Assembly (NCBI GenBank): GCA_003279115.1
Contig: QCBG01000001.1
Coordinates: 124,001 to 188,000, forward strand
Source of the DNA: Prochlorococcus sp. AG-347-E03
GTDB taxonomy: Bacteria; Cyanobacteriota; Cyanobacteriia; PCC-6307; Cyanobiaceae
Length of the DNA: 64,000 bases
Direction of reading: 5' to 3'
Shown: in pieces, positions 8,067-16,048 of the stretch
How the letters are laid out: each line of letters opens with the position of its first letter
How positions within the stretch are numbered: position 1 is the stretch's first letter
Notes under the pieces: generated by a model
Databases searched by the model: none
What the model was told of the DNA's origin: nothing
The model's input: the letters and a program-made list of their open reading frames with translations, nothing else
Position numbers and translations under genes: made by a program

Positions 8067-8301
8067 TTATTTCAAGTAAATAGATCCTCTATAAGTAAGC
8101 TTTAAAATCTTTTCTTCTTGTTTTCTACAATATACGAATGATTTTCCATTGAAGTACATGTTTACCATGATGCAGCTCCTGAACTTGCTCAAGTCCCCGT
8201 CCTATGGCTTGAGTCGTACTGCGGTCTATCAGATGGTAGATCGGACGCTTTTGTAGTATTAACTACAATCTAGTTATAAAGTATTTATACTTAGATGTCA
8301 A
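8067..8301 (+). repeat. Dispersed repeat R1, copy 1 (second copy at 21677-21914)
   Basis: About 235 bp are clearly homologous to 21677-21914. The best-kept parts are a leader block (AGATCCTCTATAAGTAAGC) and the 99-bp coding part of a 32-aa peptide. Both copies then run into matching tails (ATTTATACT, TGTCAAC). The leader is conserved although the longest frame crossing it is open only in copy 2, so it is more likely a promoter or RNA leader than coding. Confidence 0.75.
8158..8256 (+). CDS. Microprotein, 32 aa, duplicated family (SPSYGLSRTAVY)
   Basis: ATG to TAG. The peptide begins MFTMMQLLNLLKSPSYGLSR and ends VDRTLL. A paralogue of exactly the same length with the same start and stop frame lies at 21769-21867; KSPSYGL, RTAVY and VDRT are shared. 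A different frame across the same DNA is also open in the last third, but only this frame has ATG and stop in both copies. Function unknown. Confidence 0.45.
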   Translation: MFTMMQLLNLLKSPSYGLSRTAVYQMVDRTLL

Positions 8302-8450
8302 CAATTAATAGAAGCTTAACTTCAATTTAAAGTTAAATTCTGCTCTCAGAAACTCCCTAAAAAGAATATGGAGCATATAACTACGAGTAACTCCCATAAA
8401 AACTTAAACAAATGTTGGAACTAAACAAATAGGACAATGTAGGAATCCCG

Positions 8451-8546
8451 TTATTTATTTTCCAATAAAAATTTTAATTCAGCCTCTGCATTGAGAATTT
8501 CAATTTTTCTCTTAAGTAGTTTAAAAAATTTAATTATTTTTTTCAA
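8451..8546 (-). CDS. Possible 31-aa charged helical peptide
   Basis: A TTG-started frame encodes a Lys/Leu/Glu-rich helical peptide ending ELKFLLENK. A weak candidate; AT-rich DNA often yields such frames. Confidence 0.2.
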   Translation of the reverse strand: MKKIIKFFKLLKRKIEILNAEAELKFLLENK

Positions 8547-9224
8547 AATTGACCGTAGTTAGGCACCTACAATAATATTATTCTAAGAATGAATATATCA
8601 ATGAGCAAAAATACTGAATCCATTGATATAACTAAAGTTTTGTAGCATGTATATACAATAAACGGCACCAAGATATGCGCAGATACTCTTGGTCAATATA
8701 CCAATAAGGGCTTATTCAAAATCAATTATAATAATTGGTGATATAAGTACTTTGAAGTACTATTTTTCTTTTGCTTAAAAATTAAGAGGGCTAAAGTCCA
8801 ATACTCCAGTAGGATCTAGTCCGCTGCCTAAGGCATGCGAGTGCAAATTTTTCTTAATTAATATTCAACTAAGCTGTATAAGATAAATATCTTGATTGCT
8901 TAATAAATTTATTTTGTATATTGCTATTACAAAAATGATGAGTTTATTTGAATTAGTTGCTAAATCCTCGTGGAGAAAGCTTTAGTAAATTTCTTTTACT
9001 TATTACTAATAAGATCAGCCGAATCTCATTATGGAGAATCATTTGTATCTTCAGAAGTTCAATCTAATTCAATTAAAAGTTTTTTTTAGGTTTAAATATT
9101 TAAATTCATAGCTTTCTGAACATTGAATCACTAATTTGAATTAAGTTAGTGAATTATCTCTATTGCAAATAAAGATAAGGTTGTTAATCTTGCACTTAAA
9201 GAAGAAACTTAATTTCTTAAAGTT
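8547..9224. other. Gene-poor interval with inverted repeats; possible non-coding RNA
   Basis: No convincing gene. Directly visible are TATATCAATG...CATTGATATA around 8593-8630, ACCAAGA...TCTTGGT around 8666-8695, and AGTACTTTGAAGTACT followed by ATTTTT around 8746-8768. A GC-richer patch at about 8788-8850 contains TGCCTAAGGCA. A 16-aa frame at 8935-8985 is probably spurious. The hairpins suggest one or more small RNAs, not further identified. Confidence 0.3.
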
Positions 9225-9434
9225 ATGCAATTTGACCATTTAAATTTCCACGAAGATGATGGCCTCATGTCAATAGAAGATTTAAGGGCTTTGCGTCTTC
9301 AAAAAAAGAAAATTGAAAGTGATAAGAAAGCAAGGAAGTATATCCTGGATATAAATCAAAGATATAGAAAAATGAGTGACCGCAAAAGTAATAACTTTTT
9401 AAGAAATATGAACCCTTTTAAAAAGGCCGCATAA
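9225..9434 (+). CDS. Hypothetical basic protein, 69 aa
   Basis: An acidic N-terminal 20 residues (FHEDDGLMSIEDL) precede a strongly basic helical part (about 25-69) ending NPFKKAA. Cytosolic, no membrane segment. A nucleic-acid-binding role is possible but unproven. A hairpin terminator follows at 9520-9548. Confidence 0.5.
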   Translation: MQFDHLNFHEDDGLMSIEDLRALRLQKKKIESDKKARKYILDINQRYRKMSDRKSNNFLRNMNPFKKAA

Positions 9435-9519
9435 ATTGTTAATCTCTAATTTGTTAATTTTTAAACTTTGCAACTTTCAGAGTAAGATTTTAATGGTGTT
9501 TCTTTGGAAGAGTTTCACC

Positions 9520-9548
9520 AAGAGGGGTCAATTTTTGGCCCCTTCTTT
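9520..9548 (+). terminator. Hairpin terminator
   Basis: GGGGTC and GGCCCC pair (one G-T) around AATTTTT, extended by AGA and TTCT flanks and followed by TTT. It probably ends the transcript of the 69-aa gene. The rest of 9435-9780 shows nothing else. Confidence 0.55.
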
Positions 9549-9780
9549 GCGGAGATATTTTTTAATTGAAACTCGTTATAAAATAAAAATAATACTTCTA
9601 TAAGGTAAAAGTGATGTAAATCTTTTGTTTAAAGTTTTTTATTACCACTTTATGAAAACTCTTTATCTTCAATTAATGAATCTCATTACAAAAGAAAAGC
9701 TTTAGCCAATGAACAATGTCATATATCTAAATTTATAAACTTTTTTCAACAATTATAAATTTTTTCATTTGCGATTTTTA

Positions 9781-9984
9781 ATGGGTTCACCTACAAGTTG
9801 GCAATTCTACAAAGAAGTTGAAACTAAAACTCTATGGGTCAATATTTGTAACCAAAATTTAGAAGGAGTAGCTATTTCGATCAATAAATGGTGGAAGACG
9901 AGATTTCCAGCATACAAAATCAGAATAGTTTCTAAAAAAGAATTTGAACAAGTAAAAATGCAAGCTAAGAAAAAGGAGCAATAA
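9781..9984 (+). CDS. Hypothetical protein, 67 aa
   Basis: Starts MGSPTSWQFYKEVETKTLWV and ends in a lysine-rich tail (QAKKKEQ). It is rich in Trp (four in the first 46 residues). An upstream TTG at 9769 would add RFL; ATG at 9781 is preferred. Soluble. Family not recognised. Confidence 0.5.
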   Translation: MGSPTSWQFYKEVETKTLWVNICNQNLEGVAISINKWWKTRFPAYKIRIVSKKEFEQVKMQAKKKEQ

Positions 9985-10065
9985 AATTATTCTTTGGTAA
10001 ATATTGATGCTGAATATTTAAATTTTGCAGCTATTATAAGATTAATAAATTAAGGAACAGTTCAA

Positions 10066-10221
10066 ATGAACTCTGCATTTACAAAAGTCTCAAATTTGAA
10101 AGTTAACAGGGCTTCTAAAATAGCTATTACTCTCGCATCATCAACTTTCTTCTTATATGCCTTGGGTCAAGCACCAATTTTTAAAAATATTCTTGCGGGT
10201 GCCTTCTCTTGCTCTAGCTAA
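10066..10221 (+). CDS. Small membrane-associated protein, 51 aa
   Basis: AAGGAA at 10053-10058 is a fair ribosome-binding site. The protein has a basic N-terminus (SNLKVNRASK) and one hydrophobic helix (about 20-35), ending AGAFSCSS. It could be a membrane peptide or a weak signal peptide with almost no mature part. Followed by a terminator that also occurs at 20.86 kb. Confidence 0.45.
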   Translation: MNSAFTKVSNLKVNRASKIAITLASSTFFLYALGQAPIFKNILAGAFSCSS

Positions 10222-10260
10222 ATAAATACTGTTTTTTTAGAGAAGCTAAAAAGCTAAAAT

Positions 10261-10313
10261 AGACTGTGATTGACAGTCGATCTAAACTTAGAGGGATAAA
10301 CCCCTCTTTTTTT
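10261..10313 (+). terminator. Repeated terminator module T1, copy 1 (second at 20857-20905)
   Basis: About 50 bp are almost identical to 20857-20905. The module has GATTGACAGTCGATCTAAAC followed by the hairpin AGAGGG / CCCTCT and seven Ts. Only here, GACTGT and ACAGTC also form an upstream hairpin. It ends the 51-aa gene's transcript, but the T-tract stops 2 bp before another ATG, so an attenuator role is possible. Confidence 0.7.
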
Positions 10314-10314
10314 A

Positions 10315-10374
10315 ATGATTAGTAGATTTATTTATGAAAAGATAATAACTCTTCTTATTTCTCTTTTCAGCTGA
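10315..10374 (+). CDS. Possible 19-aa hydrophobic peptide or leader
   Basis: MISRFIYEKIITLLISLFS starts 2 bp after a terminator T-tract and its TGA overlaps the next ATG (TGATG). It may be a leader peptide for the three membrane peptides that follow. Confidence 0.25.
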   Translation: MISRFIYEKIITLLISLFS

Positions 10375-10490
10375 TGATTATTTCCCCGCACCTATTAATT
10401 GATGCTGTGATATTAAGCGCTGCCCTTACGATAACTTTGGTATTAAGAGCAAAAGGTAATGCTGCCAGAATAGAAAAAGAAAATAAATGA
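10374..10490 (+). CDS. Membrane peptide, 38 aa, first of a coupled trio
   Basis: One hydrophobic helix (about 7-24, LLIDAVILSAALTITLVL) followed by a charged tail (RAKGNAARIEKENK). Its TGA overlaps the next start as ATGA. Family not recognised. Confidence 0.5.
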   Translation: MIISPHLLIDAVILSAALTITLVLRAKGNAARIEKENK

Positions 10491-10627
10491 TTACTAAAGA
10501 AGAAGAAAAAGAATTTAGAAAACCTAAATTATATAGATTTTTGAACTTTCTTATTTATGGAAGTTCAATAGCTATTGGAGTTACCTTAGTTTATTTATAT
10601 TCTGCTTATGTCTTTATAAATAAATGA
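10487..10627 (+). CDS. Membrane peptide, 46 aa, second of a coupled trio
   Basis: A charged N-terminus (MITKEEEKEFRKPKLYRF) is followed by one helix (about 19-42). The topology is opposite in charge pattern to the first peptide. ATGA overlaps on both sides indicate coupled translation and probably equal amounts of the three products, which suggests one complex. Confidence 0.5.
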   Translation: MITKEEEKEFRKPKLYRFLNFLIYGSSIAIGVTLVYLYSAYVFINK

Positions 10628-10719
10628 CTTACATGTACGGCATAGCGATTACTTATGGGGCTGTGAGTCTTTTATTGCTTGGTGGGTTTGCATACTTTAC
10701 TTTTAAAATGAAACGCTAA
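10624..10719 (+). CDS. Membrane peptide, 31 aa, third of a coupled trio
   Basis: A single hydrophobic helix with glycines (YGIAITYGAVSLLLLGGFAY) and a basic end (KMKR). Start overlaps the preceding stop. Size and shape are like small photosystem or cytochrome subunits, but no match is recognised. Confidence 0.5.
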   Translation: MTYMYGIAITYGAVSLLLLGGFAYFTFKMKR

Positions 10720-10920
10720 TTTTTATTTCCTCTTCAAGTCTTATGCACCTCACTTTCCACAAGGTAGATGAAGTGCTTTTGAGCCCTCAATAATTTCTAC
10801 TCCTATTGAATGGGTAAAGAAAGTCGTGACAACCACAAAGCACTAATACTCGGGTAATAATACTCTATGAATTTCTAATTAAAAGGAAGATAATTAAGGA
10901 GTAGAGATAAAGGAGGTTTC

Positions 10921-11085
10921 ATGAAATTCACTACTCCATTCGCCGCTCTAAGAAATGCAACTGCAGATATGTGGAGAATGCATGATTTCAATTATCAATT
11001 GCCCCAAAAAGAATTAAAAAAATATTGGGATCAAGAATGCACAGCGCATCCTGCGAATAGTCATTGCAAACTTTATTGTGATTAA
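10921..11085 (+). CDS. Cys-tail peptide, 54 aa (YW..EC..HP..HC..YCD family)
   Basis: Preceded by a strong Shine-Dalgarno AAAGGAGG. The N-terminus MKFTTPFAAL and the C-terminus YWDQECTAHPANSHCKLYCD recur in the minus-strand gene at 21931-22113, and a weaker version occurs at 11288-11434. Three cysteines at the end could bind metal or form disulphides. No signal peptide. Family unnamed as far as I know. Confidence 0.7.
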   Translation: MKFTTPFAALRNATADMWRMHDFNYQLPQKELKKYWDQECTAHPANSHCKLYCD

Positions 11086-11173
11086 TATTTGATCTTTTTT
11101 AAGTATTCTTACGCTTGATTTTTATATTCGATCCGTACTAAAGATTAGTTAGTAAAAAAGGAGGAAAAAGTAG

Positions 11174-11275
11174 ATGACTAATTTAAGTTTAGAGATTATT
11201 TTTTGGGCAATCTTAATTTCATATCTTGGATTAAGGTTCAATCAAACTTGGAATGGCTACAAAAAACAATACTAA
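11174..11275 (+). CDS. Membrane peptide, 33 aa
   Basis: Strong ribosome-binding site (AGGAGG, about 8 bp upstream). One helix (about 5-20, SLEIIFWAILISYLGL) and a polar end with NGYKKQY. It sits between two Cys-tail peptide genes and is probably co-transcribed with them. Confidence 0.55.
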   Translation: MTNLSLEIIFWAILISYLGLRFNQTWNGYKKQY

Positions 11276-11287
11276 TAGGAGGGCAAA

Positions 11288-11434
11288 ATGAAACTGCAAA
11301 CCCAATTCACAGTTCCAAAAAAAGATTTGCGAGATATTGATTACTTCATAAAAATGCAAACTTTAGAAAAAACTCGAAAGCAAAGTTGTATAAAATATCC
11401 ATCTGAGGAGGATTGTATAGTTTGTTGCAACTAA
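11288..11434 (+). CDS. Cys-tail peptide, 48 aa, divergent member
   Basis: AGGAGG lies 6 bp before the ATG. MKLQTQFTVP at the start and SCIKYPSEEDCIVCCN at the end repeat the plan of 10921-11085 and 21931-22113: a C-x(3)-P-x(4)-C-x(2)-C tail. Likely a paralogue. Confidence 0.6.
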   Translation: MKLQTQFTVPKKDLRDIDYFIKMQTLEKTRKQSCIKYPSEEDCIVCCN

Positions 11435-11509
11435 GCATCAATAAATAATTATTTTTTTGCAAATAAATTCGAATCGTATTTGTTAATTCAATAGCAGAGA
11501 GGTTTCATT

Positions 11510-12028
11510 ATGGAATTAAAATTCTGCCCTACAACTATTTTTAGAGAAACTCCCAAAGTAACTTTTTTTGATGCTGGCATAGAGTCAACTAATGGTTGTG
11601 ATGTAGTAATGCATACAGGAGAGGCTATATCCCCTCCAGATGAATTTGAGTATGAGCAGTACTACGTGCACAATCATCAAATCGATCACAATTTAGTTAT
11701 TACTGGTGAGCGGAAATTTATTTTGATAAATCCAACTTGGGACGAACCCCATCATGTGATTTATCTAAAAAGATCTATGGGAGCACTTAAAATTCCTATT
11801 GGGACTTATCACAGGTCAATCTCGGGAAAAGAAGGGAGCATTGTTTTAAATCAACCTATCAGAGATAAATTTTTTGATCCAAAAAAAGAATTTGCTCCTC
11901 AAAAACTAAACAAATTAAGCCTAATTATTGCAAGAAAAAGTCCTCCCGTTTATTGGATTTGGGAAAATGATCAAATCAAAAGATTAATGTTTAATCCCTC
12001 AGTAAAAAAAACTACAACTTCAAATTGA
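11510..12028 (+). CDS. Cupin-like conserved hypothetical protein, 172 aa
   Basis: The central part resembles a small cupin barrel: YYVHNHQIDHNLVITGERKF (about 51-70) then PHHVIYLKRSMGALKIPIGTYHRSISGKEG. Clustered His residues and the PIGTYHRS turn are typical of cupins, but the two metal motifs are not canonical, so metal binding is uncertain. It is followed after 19 bp by the LOG-family gene and probably shares its transcript. Confidence 0.55.
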   Translation: MELKFCPTTIFRETPKVTFFDAGIESTNGCDVVMHTGEAISPPDEFEYEQYYVHNHQIDHNLVITGERKFILINPTWDEPHHVIYLKRSMGALKIPIGTYHRSISGKEGSIVLNQPIRDKFFDPKKEFAPQKLNKLSLIIARKSPPVYWIWENDQIKRLMFNPSVKKTTTSN

Positions 12029-12047
12029 TATAAAACTAAAACTCACT

Positions 12048-12932
12048 ATGAATGACAAATTTAAATGTGATTTCGAACAAGAAAGAAGTAACGAGGTCGA
12101 ATTAGTTGCTAGTAATCTAGAAGCAATTTTAAAATCTAGTACTTATAAACTTGCTCACGAAGATATTGACTTATTGAATACTGATGAGATGCGAGGGGTG
12201 AGAATGCTCCTTGAAATCACAAAGCCAGAACAGGTTATTGAAAAAGAAAATATAATTTCAACTGTTATTGTCTTTGGAGGAGTCCACATATCAGAAGAAA
12301 TTACATCCAAAAGAAGGCTAGATGATGCAGAAAAACTTCTTTCAATTAATCCTAAATCTAAATCTTCAAAGATAAATATTGAGAGACTAAAAAATCTACA
12401 CTCTCTCTCACATTATTATTCTTCAGCAAGAGAATTATCTAAATTAATCTCGCTAGATAGCAAAACAAAAAATCCTCATTCCCATGTAATAGTTACTGGA
12501 GGCGGACCAGGGATTATGGAAGCAGCTAACAGAGGAGCGTTTGATGCTGGATGTAAATCGATTGGATTAAATGTAAGTCTACCCAATGAGCAACACCCTA
12601 ATTCTTTTATCACTCCAGGATTATGTTTTAAATTTAATTATTTTGCCATGAGGAAATTTCATTTTGTCATGAGATCTGCTGCTGCAGTTTTTTTCCCTGG
12701 AGGATTTGGAACTCTTGATGAATTATTTGAATTATTAACATTAAGACAGACAGGGATGAAGAAGAACATTCCAATAATTTTATTTGGCAGAAGCTACTGG
12801 GAAAAGGTAATTAATTTTCAATTCTTATCTGATATGGGTTTGATTGGAGAAAATGATTTGTCTATTTTTCAATACGCTGATACAGCAAAAGAAGCATGGG
12901 AAATCATCAAATCATCAAAAGTCTCAGGTTAA
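12048..12932 (+). CDS. LOG-family protein (Rossmann fold, lysine-decarboxylase-like TIGR00730)
   Basis: The 294-residue protein has the LOG core from about 70 on: VTGGGPGIMEAANRGA (about 149-164) and the signature PGGFGTLDE (217-225). LOG enzymes release free cytokinin-type bases from nucleoside 5'-monophosphates, or act as related nucleotide phosphoribohydrolases. The N-terminal 65 residues are an extension found in the longer bacterial members. The old 'lysine decarboxylase' label is not supported. Probable substrate is a nucleotide; the physiological one is unknown. Confidence 0.85.
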   Translation: MNDKFKCDFEQERSNEVELVASNLEAILKSSTYKLAHEDIDLLNTDEMRGVRMLLEITKPEQVIEKENIISTVIVFGGVHISEEITSKRRLDDAEKLLSINPKSKSSKINIERLKNLHSLSHYYSSARELSKLISLDSKTKNPHSHVIVTGGGPGIMEAANRGAFDAGCKSIGLNVSLPNEQHPNSFITPGLCFKFNYFAMRKFHFVMRSAAAVFFPGGFGTLDELFELLTLRQTGMKKNIPIILFGRSYWEKVINFQFLSDMGLIGENDLSIFQYADTAKEAWEIIKSSKVSG

Positions 12933-12953
12933 AAGTTCTAAATTTATAATGAC

Positions 12954-13331
12954 CTAATAACAAAGAACGCTATCGGCTTTTATTGACTCATCAACAAGTA
13001 CATCTGGCATTGCAAACTCTGCATTATATCCCGCTAAAAGCGTTTCATCATAACCTCTTGATTTAGCTGAAAGTCCTGACACATATATCCTAACTTTTGA
13101 ATTCCTTAAATTTTCAAGATGTTCGTATAAATCTCCGGTACCTGTACCAACTATTTCACCAGCTTTTTTACAACTTAGTAAATTTACTCCGTCCCCCGCA
13201 AGAAAAAGAGTTACTTTATGATCATTTTTCTCTGCTTCGAGAGCAACTAATAAACCTAAAGTTACTTTATTTTTGGATTCTAAACCGCTATGAATGTAAA
13301 TAAGTACAGTGTTGTCGGTAATAATAGACAT
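12954..13331 (-). CDS. DsrE-family small sulphurtransferase-like protein, 125 aa
   Basis: The DsrE/DsrF fold is indicated by VLIYIHSGLESKNKVTLGLLVA (in two parts), FLAGDGVNLL (about 43-52) and VRIYVSGLSAKSRG. Many relatives carry sulphur on a conserved Cys near residue 80; here the visible cysteines are at about 54 and the penultimate position, so enzymatic sulphur relay is uncertain. Single gene, convergent with the LOG gene. Confidence 0.75.
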   Translation of the reverse strand: MSIITDNTVLIYIHSGLESKNKVTLGLLVALEAEKNDHKVTLFLAGDGVNLLSCKKAGEIVGTGTGDLYEHLENLRNSKVRIYVSGLSAKSRGYDETLLAGYNAEFAMPDVLVDESIKADSVLCY

Positions 13332-13468
13332 TTAATCCTCCCTAGATTTACTCTATTTAATCCTAAAAAAAGCATATTTTCAGTGGCTATATTTTTTATG
13401 AAATGCTTACTATTTAATCCTAAATTCAAAAATTTTAAAAAGATTAATCATCTTCAAAAAATTTGCAA

Positions 13469-13777
13469 TTAGCTCCTTCTCACCCAATCAGGAGATCCAC
13501 CAAACCAGTCAGCAAGATCATCATTTTGGGGATCAAAATGGTTTTCAGTTTCTAAACCATCAAGCCCAAGATTCTGGATTAATCCATTTATGCCATCTGA
13601 ATTTTGTTTCCCATATCTCCTCAAACTGTTAGCTTTCTTTAGCCATGTCCATATAGTTGAATTATGTTTTGAAAACTTTTCTACATAAATTCTTTCCTCC
13701 AACGAAACAGGTTCATCAATTGAAATTCTCTTAACGATATCCTTGATTTTTAAACGAGTCTTGTTTGTTAGAAACAT
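13469..13777 (-). CDS. Conserved hypothetical protein, 102 aa
   Basis: A soluble, helix-rich N-terminal half (TRLKIKDIVKRI, VSLEERIYVEKFSKHNSTIW) and an acidic C-terminus ending DDLADWFGGSPDWVRRS. The look is that of a cyanobacteria-specific conserved protein; no function is known to me. Confidence 0.6.
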   Translation of the reverse strand: MFLTNKTRLKIKDIVKRISIDEPVSLEERIYVEKFSKHNSTIWTWLKKANSLRRYGKQNSDGINGLIQNLGLDGLETENHFDPQNDDLADWFGGSPDWVRRS

Positions 13778-14095
13778 ATTTCATAAAAGAAGTTAATGTT
13801 TTATAGAAGTTTTTTTTATGAATGTCTTGTCAATCTTTATTTCAAGAAAAAGTATTTTTTAGGTGGTTTTCAAGGACAAAAATATTCATTTAAAAACAGT
13901 CACGTTTAATTGGTAATAACGAATACTTAATTAGATTTGTATAACTTATATAAAAACAACATCTACATAAGTTTCTTTAGTTAATTTAAACTTTATTTAT
14001 AAAAAAGAATTAATAAAATTTAATTTGACAATTGATCTAACATAGACAGATATACTCTTCTTTTCTATTGAGAAAACTTTTTAAATTAAGAACTT
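13778..14095. other. Gene-free interval
   Basis: Very AT-rich, with no open frame worth listing. TTGACA at about 14025 lies in the right range to be a -35 element for the hydrolase gene at 14096, with AGATAT 17 bp on, but the -10 match is weak. Confidence 0.3.
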
Positions 14096-14812
14096 ATGAA
14101 AGGTCAATGGATAAATATTTATAGTGGCGATTTACCTCTTAGATCATGGTGGGTAAATTCAAGTAATGAATGTGAATATGTATCTATAGTTTTACCAGAA
14201 GTATTTGGAATAAATAATTGGATAAGAAGTTTTTCTAAAAAATTAGCCACAAAAAATGTACCAGTATTAGCATTACCTCTTTATGGGAGAACGGCTCCAA
14301 AATTAGATTTAGGATATGACGAAGAAGACTTAAATTTAGGGAGGCAGCATAAAAATTTGACCACTTCAAAAAATATTATTAAAGATGTTTCTGCAGCTAT
14401 AAATTGGGTTATAGAAAATTACCCAAAAAAGAAAATCTCAATTATTGGATTTTGTTTTGGGGGTTATGCAGCACTTATTGCTTCTTCATTAAAGGGAATA
14501 GAAAGTACATTTTGTTTCTATGGAGCAGGGGTTATAACACCAAAACCCGATAATAATTTTGCACCCATAGATCTTATTGAGAAGGTTTCAGGAAAATTAA
14601 ATTTTATTTGCGGTTCTGCAGATGATTTAATTCCTTTACAAGATAGATTAGAAATAAAAAAAAGATTTAAAAAAGTAGATCCATTAGAGGAGAGATTTAT
14701 TTATATTGAAATTGAGGGAGTTGATCATGGCTTTATGTGCGAGGAAAGAGAATCCTTCGATAAAGATGCATCATTAATTGGTTGGAATTTATTGATGAAA
14801 GAATTCAATTAA
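14096..14812 (+). CDS. Dienelactone-hydrolase-like alpha/beta hydrolase, 238 aa
   Basis: The dienelactone hydrolase (DLH) arrangement is clear: PEVFG with Glu35, the nucleophile elbow GFCFGG with Cys120 as nucleophile, Asp176 in CGSADD and His211 in VDHGF. DLH enzymes hydrolyse lactones or other esters in the cytosol. The Cys nucleophile separates it from ordinary serine esterases. In cyanobacteria the natural substrate is unknown. It is followed, after a 65-bp gap, by the EF-hand / sigma operon, which may be independent. Confidence 0.85.
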   Translation: MKGQWINIYSGDLPLRSWWVNSSNECEYVSIVLPEVFGINNWIRSFSKKLATKNVPVLALPLYGRTAPKLDLGYDEEDLNLGRQHKNLTTSKNIIKDVSAAINWVIENYPKKKISIIGFCFGGYAALIASSLKGIESTFCFYGAGVITPKPDNNFAPIDLIEKVSGKLNFICGSADDLIPLQDRLEIKKRFKKVDPLEERFIYIEIEGVDHGFMCEERESFDKDASLIGWNLLMKEFN

Positions 14813-14877
14813 AAAATTATTGCGAAGGATTTTTATTAATTTCATCGTTAATAAATTAAACACCTTAAATACTTTTT

Positions 14878-15180
14878 ATGAAAAAGTTTCCATTTTTAAT
14901 TTTGTTACTAACCTTTTTTATTGCATTACCTTCTTATGCAAATCAAGCCAATGAGAAAAACAATTTTGTAAAAATGCGCAAGCGTTTTGAAAAAATTGAT
15001 AAAAATAGTGATGGACTTCTTTCCAAAGAGGAAATGATTGAAGCTCACCGCAATCGTATAGATAAACTATTTCTTAAATTTGATAAAAATGGTGATAAAA
15101 AATTATCAAAAAAAGAATTACGTGCAGTAAAAAAAGAAATGAAAAAAAAGATTGATAAAGTAAGAAATGAAGGGAAGTAG
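14878..15180 (+). CDS. Secreted EF-hand calcium-binding protein, 100 aa
   Basis: A signal peptide (about 1-21, ending SYA) is followed by two EF-hand loops: DKNSDGLLSKEE (Asp41, Asn43, Asp45, Glu52) and DKNGDKKLSKKE (Asp69, Asn71, Asp73, Glu80). Both loops have a full ligand set for calcium. The protein should be periplasmic. It is 3 bp upstream of an ECF sigma gene, suggesting a calcium or envelope sensor for that sigma factor, which is an inference from context. Confidence 0.85.
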   Translation: MKKFPFLILLLTFFIALPSYANQANEKNNFVKMRKRFEKIDKNSDGLLSKEEMIEAHRNRIDKLFLKFDKNGDKKLSKKELRAVKKEMKKKIDKVRNEGK

Positions 15181-15183
15181 AGA

Positions 15184-15738
15184 ATGTCTGAGGACCTCAA
15201 TTCTTATATGCTCAAAACAGCAGAAGGTGATAAGGATTCTTTCCGATATATTGCAAATGCATTGGGATACAAAATGCATTCAACAGCGATTAAGATTTTG
15301 GGCTCATCACATTTAGAAGATGCAGATGATATAGTACAAATCTCTTTAATTAAAGCTTGGCAATCAGCTCCTCGCTGGGAAAACAAAGGTAGTGTAGAAG
15401 GATATGTTTACAAAATCGTTTTTTCAACTTGTATGGATTTTATTAGAAAATATAAGCGTGCTGATGAATTTAAAGATAATTATTCCAACTTAGAAATTAC
15501 AAACAACAACTACAGGAACAATGAATTAAGAAAAATGATCTTTAAAAATATTGAAAAACTTCCTAAAGATCAACAAGAAGCAATTCTGCTACATTATTTT
15601 TCTGGATATAAACAGAAAGAAGTTGCTGATCTTATTAAAAAAAGCAACAAGGCAACTGAAAGCCTTATTATTCGTGCTCGCAAAAAGCTAAAAAATATTT
15701 TGCCAAAGGATATTTTGGAGGAATTACTTCATGTCTAA
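15184..15738 (+). CDS. ECF-type RNA polymerase sigma factor, 184 aa
   Basis: Region 2 is visible as EDADDIVQISLIKAWQ followed by an RW...YVYKIVFSTCMDFIRK helix (about 43-90). Region 4 has LPKDQQEAILLHYFSGYKQ and a helix-turn-helix KEVADLIKKS (about 125-170). Regions 1.2 and 3 are absent, as expected for ECF sigma factors. It lies between a secreted EF-hand gene and a membrane protein gene whose start overlaps its stop; the latter is the natural candidate for an anti-sigma factor. Confidence 0.88.
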   Translation: MSEDLNSYMLKTAEGDKDSFRYIANALGYKMHSTAIKILGSSHLEDADDIVQISLIKAWQSAPRWENKGSVEGYVYKIVFSTCMDFIRKYKRADEFKDNYSNLEITNNNYRNNELRKMIFKNIEKLPKDQQEAILLHYFSGYKQKEVADLIKKSNKATESLIIRARKKLKNILPKDILEELLHV

Positions 15739-15991
15739 ATTAAAAGAGGAACGTCTCAATCAAATGATTGAGAATGCACTGTCTTATAAACAAGAGGGAA
15801 GAACTCTTAAACTTAATTCTTTTTTTAGAAGACTTAAAGTCTTCATTTTTAAACCAAAAGTTTATGGATTCACTTTTGCCTCGTTTGTTATTTCTTACGT
15901 TTTTATTCCTCAAATTTTAATATCAAGAAATTTTGTTGATGTTGATGAAATTAATGATTTTGTGACTTATGAGATTATTGAGAATTTGTAG
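15731..15991 (+). CDS. Single-pass membrane protein, candidate anti-sigma factor, 86 aa
   Basis: Overlaps the sigma gene by 8 bp. The first 45 residues are cytosolic and helical (LKEERLNQMIENALSYKQEG), then basic, then one membrane helix (about 52-68) and a short acidic outer tail. This layout fits a minimal membrane anti-sigma factor, but it lacks a zinc-binding ASD motif. Confidence 0.6.
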   Translation: MSKLKEERLNQMIENALSYKQEGRTLKLNSFFRRLKVFIFKPKVYGFTFASFVISYVFIPQILISRNFVDVDEINDFVTYEIIENL

Positions 15992-16048
15992 TCTAAGTTT
16001 TATAAGTAAGATTTCTAATGGGATAGCAAAACACTCTTTTTTTTCTTC

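Noticed and set aside
13290-13472. A 60-aa plus-strand frame
   Set aside because: Overlaps the start of the DsrE-family gene and has no supporting motif; the opposite strand is a clear gene.
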